A stretch of 64,000 nt of DNA from Tamarix chinensis (GCA_030549775.1 CM060181.1:36519063-36583062), one strand, 5' to 3'; positions 11,063 through 23,497 are shown, numbered from the stretch's first letter. Notes: generated from the sequence alone by a model not told the origin. A program made the numbers and translations.

Positions 11063-11686
11063 ATGTGTGAACCAAATTCCTTTGCAAAGATCATGTCAGC
11101 AATCGTGATAAGTGTACTCGTATTCAAAGGGTATCCACTCTACATGTGCAGTGCAAGAAACATCAAAGCATCCAAGAAACCATCGGAGCAAATGGCGGTA
11201 GTTCGTGATTTTCCCGATGTTTTCCCCGAGGAGATCTTAGGGATGCCGCCATTTTAAGAAGCTGAGTTCACTGTAGATATATTGCCAAGCAAAGAGCTAG
11301 TGTCTAAGGCTCCATACCGTGTGCACCTATAGAGATGAAAGAGCTCATGGCCTTGTTGGAAGATCTTTTGGAGAAAGGCTATATTCGTCCAAGCATATCA
11401 CCATGGGGAAGGCTAATGTTATTTGTGAAGAAGAAGGATGGAAGCTTGAGATTGTCTATCAACTAATGTGGATTGAACTAGGTGTTGGTGAAGAACTATT
11501 ATCCTTTACCAAGGATTGATGACCTGTTTGATCACCTCAAGGGAGCCAAGGTATTCTCCAAGTTCGATCTTCGATCAGGCTATCATTTGTTGATGATCGC
11601 AGAATAGGAGATTCCTAAGACTACTTTCCAGACAAGGTATAGTCATTATGAGTTCACACTAATGCCCTTTGGACACACCAATGGGT
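11063..11686 (+). pseudogene. Gypsy reverse transcriptase, N-terminal part
   Basis: The classical linker and RT start VVRDFPDVFPEEILGMPP lies at about 11199-11252. [31 protein letters not shown] and [15 protein letters not shown] follow in shifting frames to about 11605, and the pattern MPFGHTNG is reached by 11686. The catalytic FxDD region, RNase H and integrase are absent because the sequence then switches into the minus-strand element. At least three frameshifts or stops are visible. Together with the gag and protease upstream it is the body of the element whose 5' LTR ends at 9201. Confidence 0.85.
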
Positions 11687-11689
11687 TTT

Positions 11690-13220
11690 TCAGAGACCAT
11701 TTGATCGGTTTTGCCAAACCAGTCCATGGCTTTAAGGTCATTGAATACTTGATAGTTAATAGGCTTATCTGATCAGTCGACTTTACCAAGGACTAGTTGA
11801 TTGGTTTCCTTTAAATAGTATAAAACAAGAAATTTCTATGCAATTCATTTTGGAAATTCTTGCCACACCTAAATAAAACATGGATTAACTTCATATTAAC
11901 ACTTTTTAGCTTATAACAATTTCAAGTTTCACAATTAATCAAACATACCTTATTTCCCTAAAATCATGCATTTATCTCAAAATTCACAATTTAATCCAAA
12001 AGCACCAAATCTGAAATACAAATTCTTATACAACTTTTAGAATCAGGACTTTAAAGATTTCATCACACATATACTTAACCAAGTGTATTTTAGAAGTAAG
12101 AATGACTTACTTGATGCAAGTAAAACTTTCCCTCAATAAGAAAACTCAACCTGGAAAAATCCTCAACTCCTAAAACCATAAAAATAGAAGTTATAGCTTC
12201 AGAAATCCAATAAATACTTCCATATATCAAAGTTTGAATTAGGAGAAAAATGACTTACCAACCGAAGAGAATAGAGAGAATTTCTACTGAAAAAGTGACT
12301 CAACTTCCTCTTGAATCTAACCCTCCTTATCTTAAAGATAAATAACAAGGATATAGAGAAAGGATCAAGAGAGTGGAAGGAAACCAAAATTAAGCTCCGA
12401 ATATAAGAGAAAAAACACACGGTTAGAGAGAGTTAGACTATTTTGGTAGCTGAAAGAAAGGTGAATAGAAGGGAAAATTAGGGATATTTATAGGCAACAA
12501 ATTGATATGATCACATGTGTGGTTAGGAACAATAAAAAAACCATAGTTTCTACCATTTCAATTGGAGCTGAATGAAAATTTTTTTCAAACATATGTTGTC
12601 CTCCCTTCTAGAGCTGAAATGGTAATTTTTGGAGAGGTGTAGATAAAATTAGCTTAAATATGTCAAACACAAGAGAAGGAATGAACAATCAGTGTGTTAG
12701 AAATCTCCTAGCTAAGTAGAAGAAGGTATGGAAATTAAAGAAACAACTCTAGAAGTGTATAGAGGAGAGAGGTGGAAGAACCCTTAGATTAGTTTGAGGT
12801 AGAATTTCAGGCTAAATACCTGATAAGAAAGGCTAAGGTTCTTTAAGGAACAACTTGGAATGGAATTTTCAAGGTTCTATTTTGGTATAAGAATTTTTCC
12901 CCAAAATAATGAGTTTCAAAAATGTACTTAGCTCAATAAACTAGTTGATCAGTTTGGCTTACCAGTCAACTATTTTACAGACTAGTTGATTGGTTCCCCA
13001 AACAAGCAATCATTTTAGTCAATAAAAATCATTTGTCTAGGATGACAAACTAGTCGGTTGGTCCTCTTGAAAGCTCATGTTTTTTAATTTCTAATGATTA
13101 TTCAAATCTAAATTTTCCCCATACTTAATTATAGTTTTAAATCAAAGTCAAACATAAAAAATCTTGATAAATGCCATAATTTCTCATTCAAAAAAATTCA
13201 AAGAAAAATGGAGTATTACA
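11690..13220 (-). mobile_element. 3' LTR of the minus-strand gypsy element (truncated)
   Basis: Read on the minus strand it starts TGTAATACTCCATTTTTC, has CCAATCGATTGG-type arrays at about 12945-13070, a TATA box at 12485-12492, a leader, and a second array at about 11700-11815. It lacks the last ~1.7 kb present in the LTRs at 5768 and 38642, ending in the second array next to the plus-strand RT. Confidence 0.7.
12485..12492 (-). promoter_or_regulatory. TATA box of the minus-strand gypsy LTR
   Basis: TATAAATA on the minus strand, inside GCCTATAAATATCCC, followed by a pyrimidine-rich leader. It is the counterpart of the TATA box at 6551. The segment holding it is deleted from the other LTR (16146-17329). 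Confidence 0.65.
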
Positions 13221-13221
13221 A

Positions 13222-13236
13222 CATTACCTCCTTACA
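13222..13236 (-). promoter_or_regulatory. Polypurine tract of the minus-strand gypsy element
   Basis: On the minus strand, GTAAGGAGGTAATG lies directly before the LTR start TGTAATACTCC. This is where the plus-strand primer of an LTR retrotransposon belongs. Confidence 0.55.
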
Positions 13237-13399
13237 GAAGTTGCATCGCCGAAGCCTACTAACCACAATTTAGGCATAACATATACACAAAATAACTCAG
13301 ATAGTAGATTAAAAAAGGTAAAAAGGCATTACCTCCTTAAAATAAGGACCGTACCACAAGCATTACACTAGGAGAACAACTTGCTCAAATCTCCTCTTC

Positions 13400-14340
13400 A
13401 GCCTCTTAGTAGGGCTAGATGGTAAGCAACCTCACCAACACATCCATAATCTCATATGGTCCAACGTACCTAAGGTTAAGTTTATCCTTCCTACCAAACC
13501 TCATGACTCCTTTGGTGGGAGAGACCCTAAAAATGACCTTATCTCTCACATTGTAACCCTCGGTCTGCCTTCTCAGTTCTGTGTAGTTCTTCTAACATTC
13601 CTAGGATGCTCTCATTTGATCCTAAATTATTTAAATTTTCCTCTTTGTCTCCTTAATCATTTATGGTCCCAACATAATTCCTGATATCATTCTAGCATAA
13701 GGGACTGAGAGACTTTCTCCCATACTAAGCTCCAAAAGGTGCCATCTTGATACTAGTGTGATAACTGTTGTTGTAGGAGAACTCGACTAAGTTCAGAGGT
13801 TCCTCCCAACTACTCCCAAAATCCAACACACATTCTTGAAGCATATACTTCAATGTTTAAATGGTTCTCTCTATCTGACCATCTGTGGTTGGGTGAAAAG
13901 CAGTACTCATCTTCAACCAAGTCCCAAAATCATCTTCTAACTTTTTCCAAAATTGTGATACATATCTAAAGTCTTAGTTTGATACAATATCTCTAGGGAC
14001 ACCATGCAATCATACAACATATTTCCTATTAGCGTCGGCTAACTACTCCATACTCTTTGTAGTTTTCATGGGTATGAATATTGCTCACTTATTCAAGTGC
14101 TCCACAACAACCCAAATAGAATAAAAACCATTAAAGTTCCTAGGAAGACCCACCATGAAGTCTGTTGATATATTATCCCACTTTCCTTTTGAAGCTTCTA
14201 GTTGTTGTACCAACCCTGCCGGCCTCTTATGCTCAATTTTAACCATCTGACAAGTCAGACATGAGGCAAACAACTCTATCATCTCTTACTTCATTTGAGG
14301 CCACTAATATACCTTCCTTATATAGCTCGTCTCCTCTAAA
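13400..14340 (-). pseudogene. Gypsy integrase remnant
   Basis: An open stretch at 14085-14282 reads CLTCQMVKIEHKRPAGLVQQ and then KWDNISTDFMVGLP, the end of the zinc finger and the start of the catalytic core with the first catalytic Asp (STDF). In a second frame DIVSN (expected DxVSDRD) shows the second Asp changed to Asn. STAFHPTTDGQIERT follows near 13860-13910 with the Glu retained. The C-terminal module RFGRKDKLNLRYVGPYEI is at about 13455-13510. The enzyme would insert element DNA into the genome; several stops make it inactive. Confidence 0.88.
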
Positions 14341-14879
14341 ATGGACGAAATAAGGAGTACAATGACCTACCTAAAAGATATTACTTTTAAGCTCTACACA
14401 TTCCTAGGGTATACACCCCTACCATGGTATCTAACATTGCCATCCTCATAGAATCCAAACCCTTAGGCTATGTCCTCTTTAATACCTTGCTCGATCTTTT
14501 CAAGCTTAACATCACCAAATTTATTTGCTCAAATTTCCTAAAAGATCGTAGGAGTGACAGAGAGTGTACTCATTCTTGCCTCCAACCTACTAGTAGTGAT
14601 TAGTTCGATCTCCATATTCCTAAACTCTTGGTATAGATGATTTGAAAATATAATTGTGGTTAAGGGATGTGACCTTTTTTTAGCTAAGCGCATCTACCGC
14701 CACATTAGCCTTACCCTCATGGTAGGTCATTTCTAGGTCGTAATTCTTGACCAACTTCAACCAACAACACTATATCAGATTCAACTCCTGCTTCATAAAT
14801 ATGTACTTGAGGCTTTTGTGGTTGGTGTAGAGCTTGCACTAAATCCCATAAAAATAGTTTCTCTAGATATTATGAGCAA

Positions 14880-16140
14880 AGACTACTATATCAAGCTCTA
14901 AGTTGTGCATTAGGTTGTTCTATTTATGTTGCTTCAGTTGTCAAGAAGCATATGCTATCACTTTCCATGTTGCATCAACAAAAAACCTTGCCCATGCTTG
15001 GAAGCATCGCTATATACTACAAAACTATCAGACCCACTTGGTAACATGAGCACTAGGGTTGTGGTTAAACACTTCTTCAACTCCTCAAATGCTTTAATAA
15101 ACTTCTCATCCCACTAAAATTATATATCCTTTTTTAGCAAGTTAGTTAACTAACTCACTATCATAGAAAAGTCTACAACAAACCTATAGTGGTAATTGCC
15201 TAATCCCATAATGCTACATACCTCCTTTACAAAAGTGGGTGTTGGCTATTCAGAAACTGCTCGAACCTTGGAAGGATCCACTTCCACCCATTTGTAGAGA
15301 TTACATGCCCATGAAAATCCACATGATCTAGCTAAAACTCGCACTTTGAAAGTTTAGCATACAATTGGTGTGATCTTACCAATACTAAAGTTTGCCTTAA
15401 ATATTGTTCATGCTTATCTTGATTGCTAGAGTAGATGAAGATGTCATCAATGAATATCACAATGAAGTGATCCAAGAATGGTCAAAAAATCTAATTCATG
15501 AGGGACATGAATGCTACAGGCACATTAGTGATTCTGAAAGGTATTAGTGTGAGCTAATAATGGCCATATTATTGTCCACAATGCATTTTAAAGGATGTCC
15601 TACTCTGTTATCTTCAATCGATGGTAGCCTGACCGAAAATCAATCTTGGAGTATAACTTTGATCCCTAGGATGTTTGAATAGGTTATCGATCCTTGGCGA
15701 CAGGTCTTTACTATAACCTAATTCAACCCTTAATAATTAATGTAACACCTCAAGATCCCTCCTTTTTCTTCACATATAGGAATGTTGATCCCCACAAAAA
15801 TATATTAGGTTGGATGTAGTCCTTCTCCAATAACTCTTCTAATTGGGCCTTGTTCTCTTTCATCTCCATAAGTTCCATACATTATGGAGCTTTAGATATT
15901 GGTTCCATCCTCGGCAATATGTCCACAATAAAATTGACATATCAAACAAGCGGAATCTTTAGAATCTCCTCAGGGAATACTTTAAGATACTTTCATATCA
16001 CTGTAATTTTCTCTAATGTAATCTCAATTGCCTCGGCATCTCAAATATTTCACAAGAAGATTATATATCCTTTACGAACAAGGTTCCTTATCATGATTAC
16101 GAACACGATCTTTAAAGAGGGGTTAGGTTCTCACAGTTAA
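14880..16140 (-). pseudogene. Gypsy reverse transcriptase and RNase H remnant
   Basis: Reading the minus strand, the order is KGY linker, LKVFPEEILKIP (about 15965-15990), KAQLEELLEKDYIQPNIFLW (about 15785-15845), SKIDFRSGYHRLKI (about 15605-15650), the polymerase motif VIFIDDIFIYSS (about 15425-15465, both Asp kept), then the RNase H start VVYSDASKHGQGFLL (about 14970-15020). It parallels the plus-strand RT at 11063 but continues further. Frameshifts and stops interrupt it throughout. The plus-strand frames at 14926 and 15850 are shadows of it. Confidence 0.88.
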
Positions 16141-16145
16141 TTGTT

Positions 16146-17329
16146 TAGAGACCATTCGATTGGTTTTGTCAAACCAATCGATGGTTTTAAGTAGAGAGTA
16201 GGACCAAGGTCACCAGAGACTTATCAGTTGATGGGTTGGTTCAACCAATTGACTAATCTAAAGACTAGTTGATCGGTTTGACCTAACCAATTGATCGGTT
16301 GCCCTCAAACAATACAAACACATGTAATTTTCATGCAATTCATTCTCAAAATTCCTACCACCCCCAACTTAAACATAGATTGACATAGTATTAACACTTT
16401 TCAATTTATAAGAGCTAAATGTTTCACAATTAATTAAACCAATCTCATTTCCCTAAAATCATGTACTTCTCTCAAAATTCACAATATAATCTTCAAGCAC
16501 CAAATCTTAAACTAAATTCTCATACTAACTTATAGAAACAAGACTTTAATGATTTCATCACACACATGCTTAACTAAGATGCATTTTAGAAGTAAGAACA
16601 ACTTATTTGATGCAAGGAAAACCTTTCCTCAACTAAGAAAACTCAACCTGGAAAAATCCTCCACTTTGAAAACCTTATAAATAGAAGTTATAGCTTCAAA
16701 AATCAAATAAATATTTCATAAATTAGAAAAAAATAGAATAGAGGAAATGATCAATTAGCTTGGAAGGAATATTCTAGCTAAGTAAAAGTAGGTTTATAAA
16801 CTAAAGCAACTATTCCAAATGTGTACAGACAAGAGAGGTGGAAGAACATGAAGTTGTGTTTAGCCTCCTTAATTTTCTAAATTGAAACTTGGATTGGATT
16901 GAGGTAGAAGTTCAGGTTAAAAGCATGATAAGAAAGGCTTAGGATCTTTAAAAACCAATATGGCATGGTATTATCATGGTTCCCTTTGTGTGTCAAAAGT
17001 TTTTTTTTCCAAAAATTGAGTTTCAAAAATGTACTCAGCTTGACAAACTAGTAGATAAGTTTGGCTTATTAATCAACTATTCTATAGACTAGTCAATTGG
17101 TTCCCTAAACTAGCCTACCAATTTTTTCAAGGAAAACCCTTTAGCTAAAATGACCAACCAATTTATTGGTTTGCTTGAAAACTCATGTTATTCAATTTAC
17201 AATTCTTATTCAAATCCAAAATTTTCCCAAACTTAATTGCAGTTCTAAATCAAAATAAAGCCTAAAAAAATCTTGAAAAATTCCATAATTGTTCATTTAA
17301 CATACTTCACAAATAGATGGGGTATTAAA
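16146..17329 (-). mobile_element. 5' LTR of the minus-strand gypsy element (truncated)
   Basis: Direct-repeat partner of 11690-13220. It carries arrays at about 17045-17170 and 16150-16305 but lacks ~430 bases (12230-12650 in the partner) that include the TATA box. Its other end stops at nearly the same base as the partner (GAGACCATT) and runs straight into pol. Confidence 0.7.
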
Positions 17330-17768
17330 GACACAAGCTTATCTTTTTTGTGTTCTAGCCCTCAAATCTCCATGAAACCTTTAGGATATCTTCCATATTT
17401 TATTTGGGGATTAGGAAATCCTTAATATGTAACATGTTTATGCCTTTTTCAATTTTTAAGTAAATCCTAGCTTTATGTACTTTTGATTTCACCTTGATCT
17501 CCCTTTTTACTATAATTCTTTTAACCTCTTCTTCCCCTCTTGTAAAGCACAACACCCTGCCTTATCCTTTCATTATATTCTTCATCCTTGTATCTTAAGA
17601 GTTGAAGAAACTTTCCTAAATTGCCTCTTGAATTTAGTGTAGTTAATTGACCCATCTCCATCTCCAGACCTAATAACCAAAATAATTCTCGAGCATGCAT
17701 TGATATTTTTTTCTTCCTATTAGGGAACTACTGACCTGATCCCCACAGGGGTCAACTCCTTACACCTA
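17330..17768. other. No gene recognised
   Basis: Pyrimidine-rich, AT-rich sequence between the minus-strand gypsy element and an LTR-like start. No frame with family resemblance and no copy elsewhere in the window was noticed. Confidence 0.4.
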
Positions 17769-20379
17769 ATGTAATACCTCATATTTTCAAATATTTTAAT
17801 ATAATCTTTTGATGATAATTGTTTCAAAATTTTTTATGAGGATGTAATGCTTCACATTCAGAATTAAAAATGTATTATATTTATATTATTTTATTCATTT
17901 TAGTGTTATGAAACAACTCTTTTTCCACTTTAAAAGTTTTAAGAAACTTCCATTTTTAGAAGGCTTTTGGTAACCCAAATGTTAGTATTTAAAAAAAATA
18001 TTTTTATCTGACAACGTGTTAAAAATATTTTATAGATTATTATTTTGGTGGCTTTACTTTTTATACAACTTAAAAAATATATTTTAAAGCCCTATTTTGC
18101 ATAAAATAGTAAAAGTGAAAACTGAGTATTTTACAAATAAATAATTTTTGAGAAAAAGAGTAAATAATTAAAATAATAAGATTTCTAAATTGTGAATGAC
18201 TTAGGGTGTGATGAATTCTTTTTTATTTAAAATAAATGTAGTTAATTATTTAGTTAGTGAGATTAATTTGATTTGAAATTTTATTTGTATATTTAGATGG
18301 TCCAATCTTATATTTTTTTGGTTAATTAAGATATTTTGAAGAAAGAAATTTTAAGTTATAAAAAAATATAATGTTGTCTTGTTATTTGTTCCTTATTAAT
18401 TTTAATTATTATCTACTAATTATCTTAAATGATATTCTATGACTAGTCTTTCTTTGTCCAGTTTCTCCAAATTCGTAGATAAATAGACCAATATTCATTA
18501 ATTTGGTCATAAAAATTTCTTTCAAGAACAAAATTAGACAATTAATTTTTATTTGGAAAGCTAAAATCAATATATGCAATTGTTGTCTTTTGATTTTTTT
18601 CCAATATCTTAACAAAACTTAGTGACAAATATCAATAAATTAGTATTAACATGCTTTTGCTATTTTCTTACATTTTTCTATCCTAAAAGTCTAAAGAAGC
18701 CCATAATAAACTCTAAGAGCGATAATTTTTTTTCTCCTCTTGTTTCATGCCTTATATCCCATATTTTCTACTAATATTATTCCCATCTTCAACCAATTCA
18801 TCAAGACCTTTAATTAATTCATCTAAATCTTCAATCATCTATAATATTATATGTTCAAGACCTAATCTATTTAAGTTCAAGAAATAATCCTTCTATTAAG
18901 ATCATCAAATATTGAATTTATTTTGGTTTCATAGGGTCATTATTTATACTTTAAGACCTTATATTCTATATATAAAAAATTTACACACGATAACCTTATT
19001 TTTTAAACCCATAAAATATATCAAATGTGTGTGGAATATAATATTTATAAATAAGGTTTTTTATTTATAATATAATTCTATACCTTATTATTAATATATT
19101 TTGTGAATCATAATATTTAATATGATTAACCTAAGAAAATAAATTGTTTTAGTCAAATTTGTGGTAGATTCAATTTGGCTACAAGTTTGTCTTGTTTGGT
19201 AAAAATCAATGAAAATTCAATTATGAGAGTTTAAACATTGTGTAATATATCCAATCGAATCCATATAAATTTAGTTTTCATAAAAATTTATCGATTTCTT
19301 CTTTTAATTTATGTATTGAAAACATATGGGGTTATAGAAATGATTGGTCAAATATGAAAAATTAGTATAATTTACTAAATTGAATTGTTAGTGTACTATG
19401 TTGATTTTGAACAATGCTTAAGTTTTGGTGGTTATATTAACAATAAGTAGTAGTATTTGACTAGATTGAGCTTGCCTTTTTTTTATTTTAATATACATGT
19501 GATTTTGAGATTTTGGTTAACGATATGAGCTTGATTTGGAAAGTATGCTATTTTAGTTCAAGCTTTCTATTTTTGGAAAGCTACTTTTTAGAGAGATTCC
19601 TCTTTAGAATTTTTTTTTGTGTTTAGAAAATGGATAGTTAAATAAAGAGATTTGATGAATAATAGTTATTTATGTGCATTATGTGATCACCTTAATAAGA
19701 GATTAATATTTAATGTGTAATAAGTGAGCATTAGATCTTCAGGGTTTGCCTCCATGGTGTTTGGGATTAGTAATAACATTTCCTTTTTCTTAGTAGATAT
19801 TTATTTATTTGCCATCTATACCTATTTTTTTCTTTTTTATCTACTATATAGGCTTCTCCGTACCAACTTAGGGGGAGTACACACTTAAGATCAAGATGAT
19901 CGAGGTGATAGGTCATCAAAATTTTTGCTATCCTCTTTAGATTATGCCTTTGGGATGGCTTGGGTATGATTTCTAATCATCTTATGGCTGGCGGTAGGTC
20001 TTCAGATTTTGATTTAACAAGTGGCCCCTTAGTTTTTTTCCTACTTAAATAACTGAATGTCATGATCACCTTAGGTAAATATCAATAATCAAATATTTTT
20101 CCATGTCATTTACTTATGTAATATGTATGTACATGTGTTGATATATATACTTCTATAGATACCATTCATTTGTACGTACACATTATTTATATTTTTCCCT
20201 AATTAACTTGTTACATGTTTTAAACAAGGTTTCAATGATCCATGATGTACATTGTGAGTAGATGACCAAGTGAAAATTGAGAATAAAACTATTCAAGGTG
20301 TGGAAAACATACATGGTGGGAAAGAGTGAAAGTGATGGACCCTTTTTAGAGTCTTATTGTATCACACGTATATTTTGCT
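17769..20379 (+). other. AT-rich tract with an LTR-like start
   Basis: TGTAATACCTCATATTTTC at the left edge resembles the start of the LTR at 38642 (TAACATACCTCATATTTTC), so this may be the beginning of another long LTR. The rest is very AT-rich with no coding signal; the 68-codon minus-strand frame at 18409-18615 is not recognisable. Whether it belongs with the LTR-like sequence that follows I cannot tell. Confidence 0.3.
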
Positions 20380-22560
20380 GGCCTTAATTTTTAGGCATTT
20401 ATTCTTTTATCTTTGAATAACCCTAAATCATGATTTATTTATCATATCTTAACCTCTCCCCTTTCTAAAGTAGATTTTTATTTCCTTAGTTTGGTTACCC
20501 TAACTATACTGAACTACACACTCAACATCAACCATGCCTCTATCTATTTCAAGCTAACCTTTACTTTCCCAAAACCTCTATTATATGAAATCAACCCTCA
20601 ATAGTCCCGTATCATTCCTTATCCCTCTACAACACTCCCCCTCTTGATAACCCATATTCATGCTACCTCAACCATCCCATGCCAATAACCTCCTACCCTC
20701 TACCCAAACTTATCATTTGATGGCATTTCCTCAAGTTATTTTATCATTATGAAATTCTTGCAATAAATAACATCAACTTAATTCACCTTCCTTCCTTTTC
20801 CTCACCATTTATTTTACTAAATTGGCATCATTCCAGCCCTCAACCATATGCCACCACCCTTAGATTTTTTACCACTTGACATTCAACCTCCTCCTTAATC
20901 TTGTCTCTCACATTGCACCACCACTATTTTTAGCAGAAACTTACCCCCAAAACACCACCAAACATCAACACCACACGTATCACAATTTTAACCCTCATGC
21001 ATCTAATGACAACCACATAAATTCCCCCTTTAATTCATTAACACCCCACATTGTATCCCTCCTTTCATGTCAAGGAATCAAACATCCAAACCCTACTTCA
21101 TTAGCTTCTCACCTTGGTATACCTTGGCTTCTTAAGCTATACTTATGCAACTCACCTCTTACACTACTGGAACCTCACATTCAACATGAGTTCCTCACCA
21201 TGTCATACCCTTATAACCTACCTTTTCCACACCAAACATCTCTCAACCTTCTAGCCTACACTTACATTAGTTCCCTCCCACTTCCCTTTTCCTTTTTATG
21301 TGTTCCCTTTAGTATTTATCTATGCATTCTAACCTTTTCTCCCCCTTAAATTCTAGTTGACCATACAATGGTTTTGGAGTCGGGAGATTAAAAGTGTTTT
21401 TTTCTTCCTTAGAGACTAGAATTGTATCATTATTTGGATTCATGTCTTAGAATAGGACCTTGATGTTAAGTGGAATGTGTTGAAATATTATGTTATTATA
21501 TTTCTTAGCTTGAAAATCATAGTATTAATGTTCTTTAATTATCTTATTATATTGCATTATGAAAGTATGATCTTTATGTGAAATTATGAGCTTATGTGAT
21601 ATTGCTTTGTTTTAGGCCTTTTCTTGAAATCCTAAGCATATTGGCATAATCTATTGCTTTTAATTAAGTTGTGTAGAGTGTGTGTGAATGTGATTAAGTG
21701 CTATTATGATGAAACATGTTGAAGATTGGAAGTTAATAATTTTAGGATTTGTAATGTTTTGTGAAATGTTTAGGTTTTTATCTTAAAGGTAATTTGGTCA
21801 TTTTATGAGTTTTTTTAGGGGAATTGAATATGGAATGGTAATCCTTGAGGTTTTTTTTAATTAATTTTATATATAAAATGTTCGAGTTTTAGTTGATTAT
21901 GGCATAAGTTACAGGATAATAGGTTTTGAGGCATTTACATGAGGAAGGGTAATTTTTGCTAGTTTGTATTAGATATGGAATTTTGGTTCTTCTAATTAAA
22001 TATGGGATTTGGGTGTGTCTAAATTTTTATTAGGTAAGAACATGCTAAAAATGTTATATGAAATACTTATATTAATTATAAGTAATATAGGTATGAAAAA
22101 TATATAAGAAAATGGCTTAATTTAGGAACATTAACCCTTGGGGTGACCTTTGTATTGTATTTGTTCAACATTAGAGTTAGTCCTTGCTTTATATTTATGA
22201 TGCTAACAATGATAATTTATGATGTTGTGCTAAATTTAGTGGTTTGGTGAGTGTTATGGGAGTAGTTACTTTTGGCTTGTTGAAATAGGGCTTCATAAGG
22301 GTATTGTGGTATTTTTACTTAGGGAATGTTCTAAATTACCTTTGGTTATGATTTATGCTCCTTATGTATTTATGATAAGTATACATAATGTTAATGATAT
22401 AATTTAACAATAAGGATTTGTTATGATCGTTATGCCATGAGAGTGGTTTATGATTGTTACCAGTCCAAAGGATATAATAGTAGCTCCTATGCGCATATTA
22501 CCTTGGAAGGGCATGCTACTGGCCTTCCAAATATAAAAGTAGTTTCCAAAACTAGTGGTG
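20380..22560 (+). mobile_element. Second LTR family, plus-strand copy
   Basis: A pyrimidine-rich, CCT/ACC-rich leader-like tract (20440-21350) is followed by T-rich sequence and, at 22113-22140, a box of the form GGCTTAATTTAGGAACATT then AACCCTTG. The same layout and box occur at 52813-55045 (plus) and 58690-60950 (minus). The 157-codon frame at 20876-21349 lies in the pyrimidine-rich tract and looks like low-complexity translation. Borders are approximate. Confidence 0.5.
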
Positions 22561-22623
22561 AATAGTGGAGGCTTAAAAATAATTTATTACCTATATCAAT
22601 AAGGTATAGCTTATTTTTAGAAA

Positions 22624-22702
22624 ACCAATCATTTTGAGAACTACACAGTTAAGCATGCTTAACTTAGAGTAATTTGAGGATGGATGATCTCACAGGAAGT
22701 TT
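22624..22702 (+). mobile_element. 5S rRNA-derived sequence (Cassandra-type LTR remnant)
   Basis: Aligning by eye to plant 5S rRNA, CAGTTAAGCATGCTT matches the internal promoter box A region (GAAGTTAAGCGTGCTT), AGAGTAATTTGAGGATGG matches AGAGTAGTACTAGGATGG, and ATGATCTCACAGGAAGT matches GTGACCTCCTGGGAAGT, with no gaps over ~52 bases. About 130 bases further on is an LTR-like end (GTGTTACA) and a Met-tRNA primer-binding site. A 5S segment inside a short LTR with that primer site is the definition of the Cassandra TRIM family. The 5' half of the 5S is poorly preserved and I could not place the LTR start. Confidence 0.72.
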
Positions 22703-22833
22703 TCCAAGAGGCTTTTGAGTTAATAGAAAAACATTCTCAGAAGTACTCATGTAGATCAATGGGGCTAGCTATTGATTCCAAAATTACTCTAGAGTGACTA
22801 CACATAATCCTAGTGTGTTCAAGGTGTTACAAA

Positions 22834-22845
22834 TGGTATCAAAGG
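22834..22845 (+). promoter_or_regulatory. Primer-binding site (initiator Met-tRNA type)
   Basis: TGGTATCAAAGG follows the LTR end AAGGTGTTACA and is close to TGGTATCAGAGC. The internal region is cut off after ~80 bases by the minus-strand element starting at 22928. Confidence 0.75.
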
Positions 22846-22927
22846 AAAACCACGATTGCAAGCTAAACTTAGATGAGCTAGTCAATCATCTTGCAATTAT
22901 GTATGTAATGAGATGGTCAGTGGTTGA

Positions 22928-23497
22928 TATAACATCCCCATTCTTTACTACAAAAATTTTTGAAAAAATATATTGACAGAAGTGGAAATGTGAAATTATG
23001 GAAATATTCTTGTTAAAAAATAGGGTGTTACCACTACACTTAATCATAGGATAGATGTCCACAATTTGTCCCATGTTAGATACAAGGATAATTATATGAC
23101 TAACCAAAACACAAGGAAAAAAGTCCGCAAAATAGATAACATAAAGATAGTAAGAGTTACGTTTTACACAACATGACCACAACCGGTCCAAAATGAACTG
23201 AAATACATAAAAAAGGTAAATTAGAACGTAAGGCAATACTGGAAAGGTTAGGACTATCAAGGACTAATAAAAAAAATAGAAGTTAATGCTTATATTCCCT
23301 ATGCTAAAACACATAATAAATCAACTATTGGTCGCCCTCTAATACCTTCACAAAGTCCACTACTTGTGAGATTGAATTGGTTACAAAACAAATGGGCATG
23401 TAATTTTCTATGTACTTTATAATCTAAGTCACCTACTCATGGGAGTTTATGCTACACATAAGGTCATGGAAAGACATATAGGTCATGCTGTCACACA
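22928..23497 (-). mobile_element. 3' LTR of the short gypsy element
   Basis: 570 bases. It pairs with 25611-26167 through shared blocks including GGGTGTTACCACTACAC, TAGATACAAGG, CACAAAGTCCACTACTT, ACCTACTCAT and CATATAGG. The minus-strand start TGTGTGAC and the terminus TATAACATCCCC fit a TG...CA LTR with substitutions. Confidence 0.75.

Larger units (their letters stand above)
11690..17329 (-). mobile_element. Minus-strand Ty3/gypsy element, degraded
   Basis: Two direct repeats (11690-13220 and 16146-17329) flank minus-strand pol in the order RT, RNase H, integrase. They share long stretches, for example TTTCCCTAAAATCATG, CACCAAATCT, and GATTTCATCACACA with CTTAAC. The right (5') repeat abuts pol just before the RT linker, so gag, protease and the primer-binding site are missing. 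The element sits where the plus-strand RT is interrupted. All pol frames are broken. Confidence 0.75.

Noticed and set aside
18409..18615. 68-codon minus-strand frame considered as a transposase or LINE piece
   Set aside because: No conserved motif found and composition is that of AT-rich noise.
20876..21349. 157-codon plus-strand frame
   Set aside because: Lies in a C/T-rich leader-like LTR tract; the peptide is Pro/His/Leu/Ser-rich without any domain, and the related tracts at 52813 and 60420 do not keep the frame.
22886..23260. 124-codon minus-strand frame
   Set aside because: Covers the end of a gypsy LTR; the partner LTR at 25611-26167 does not preserve it.
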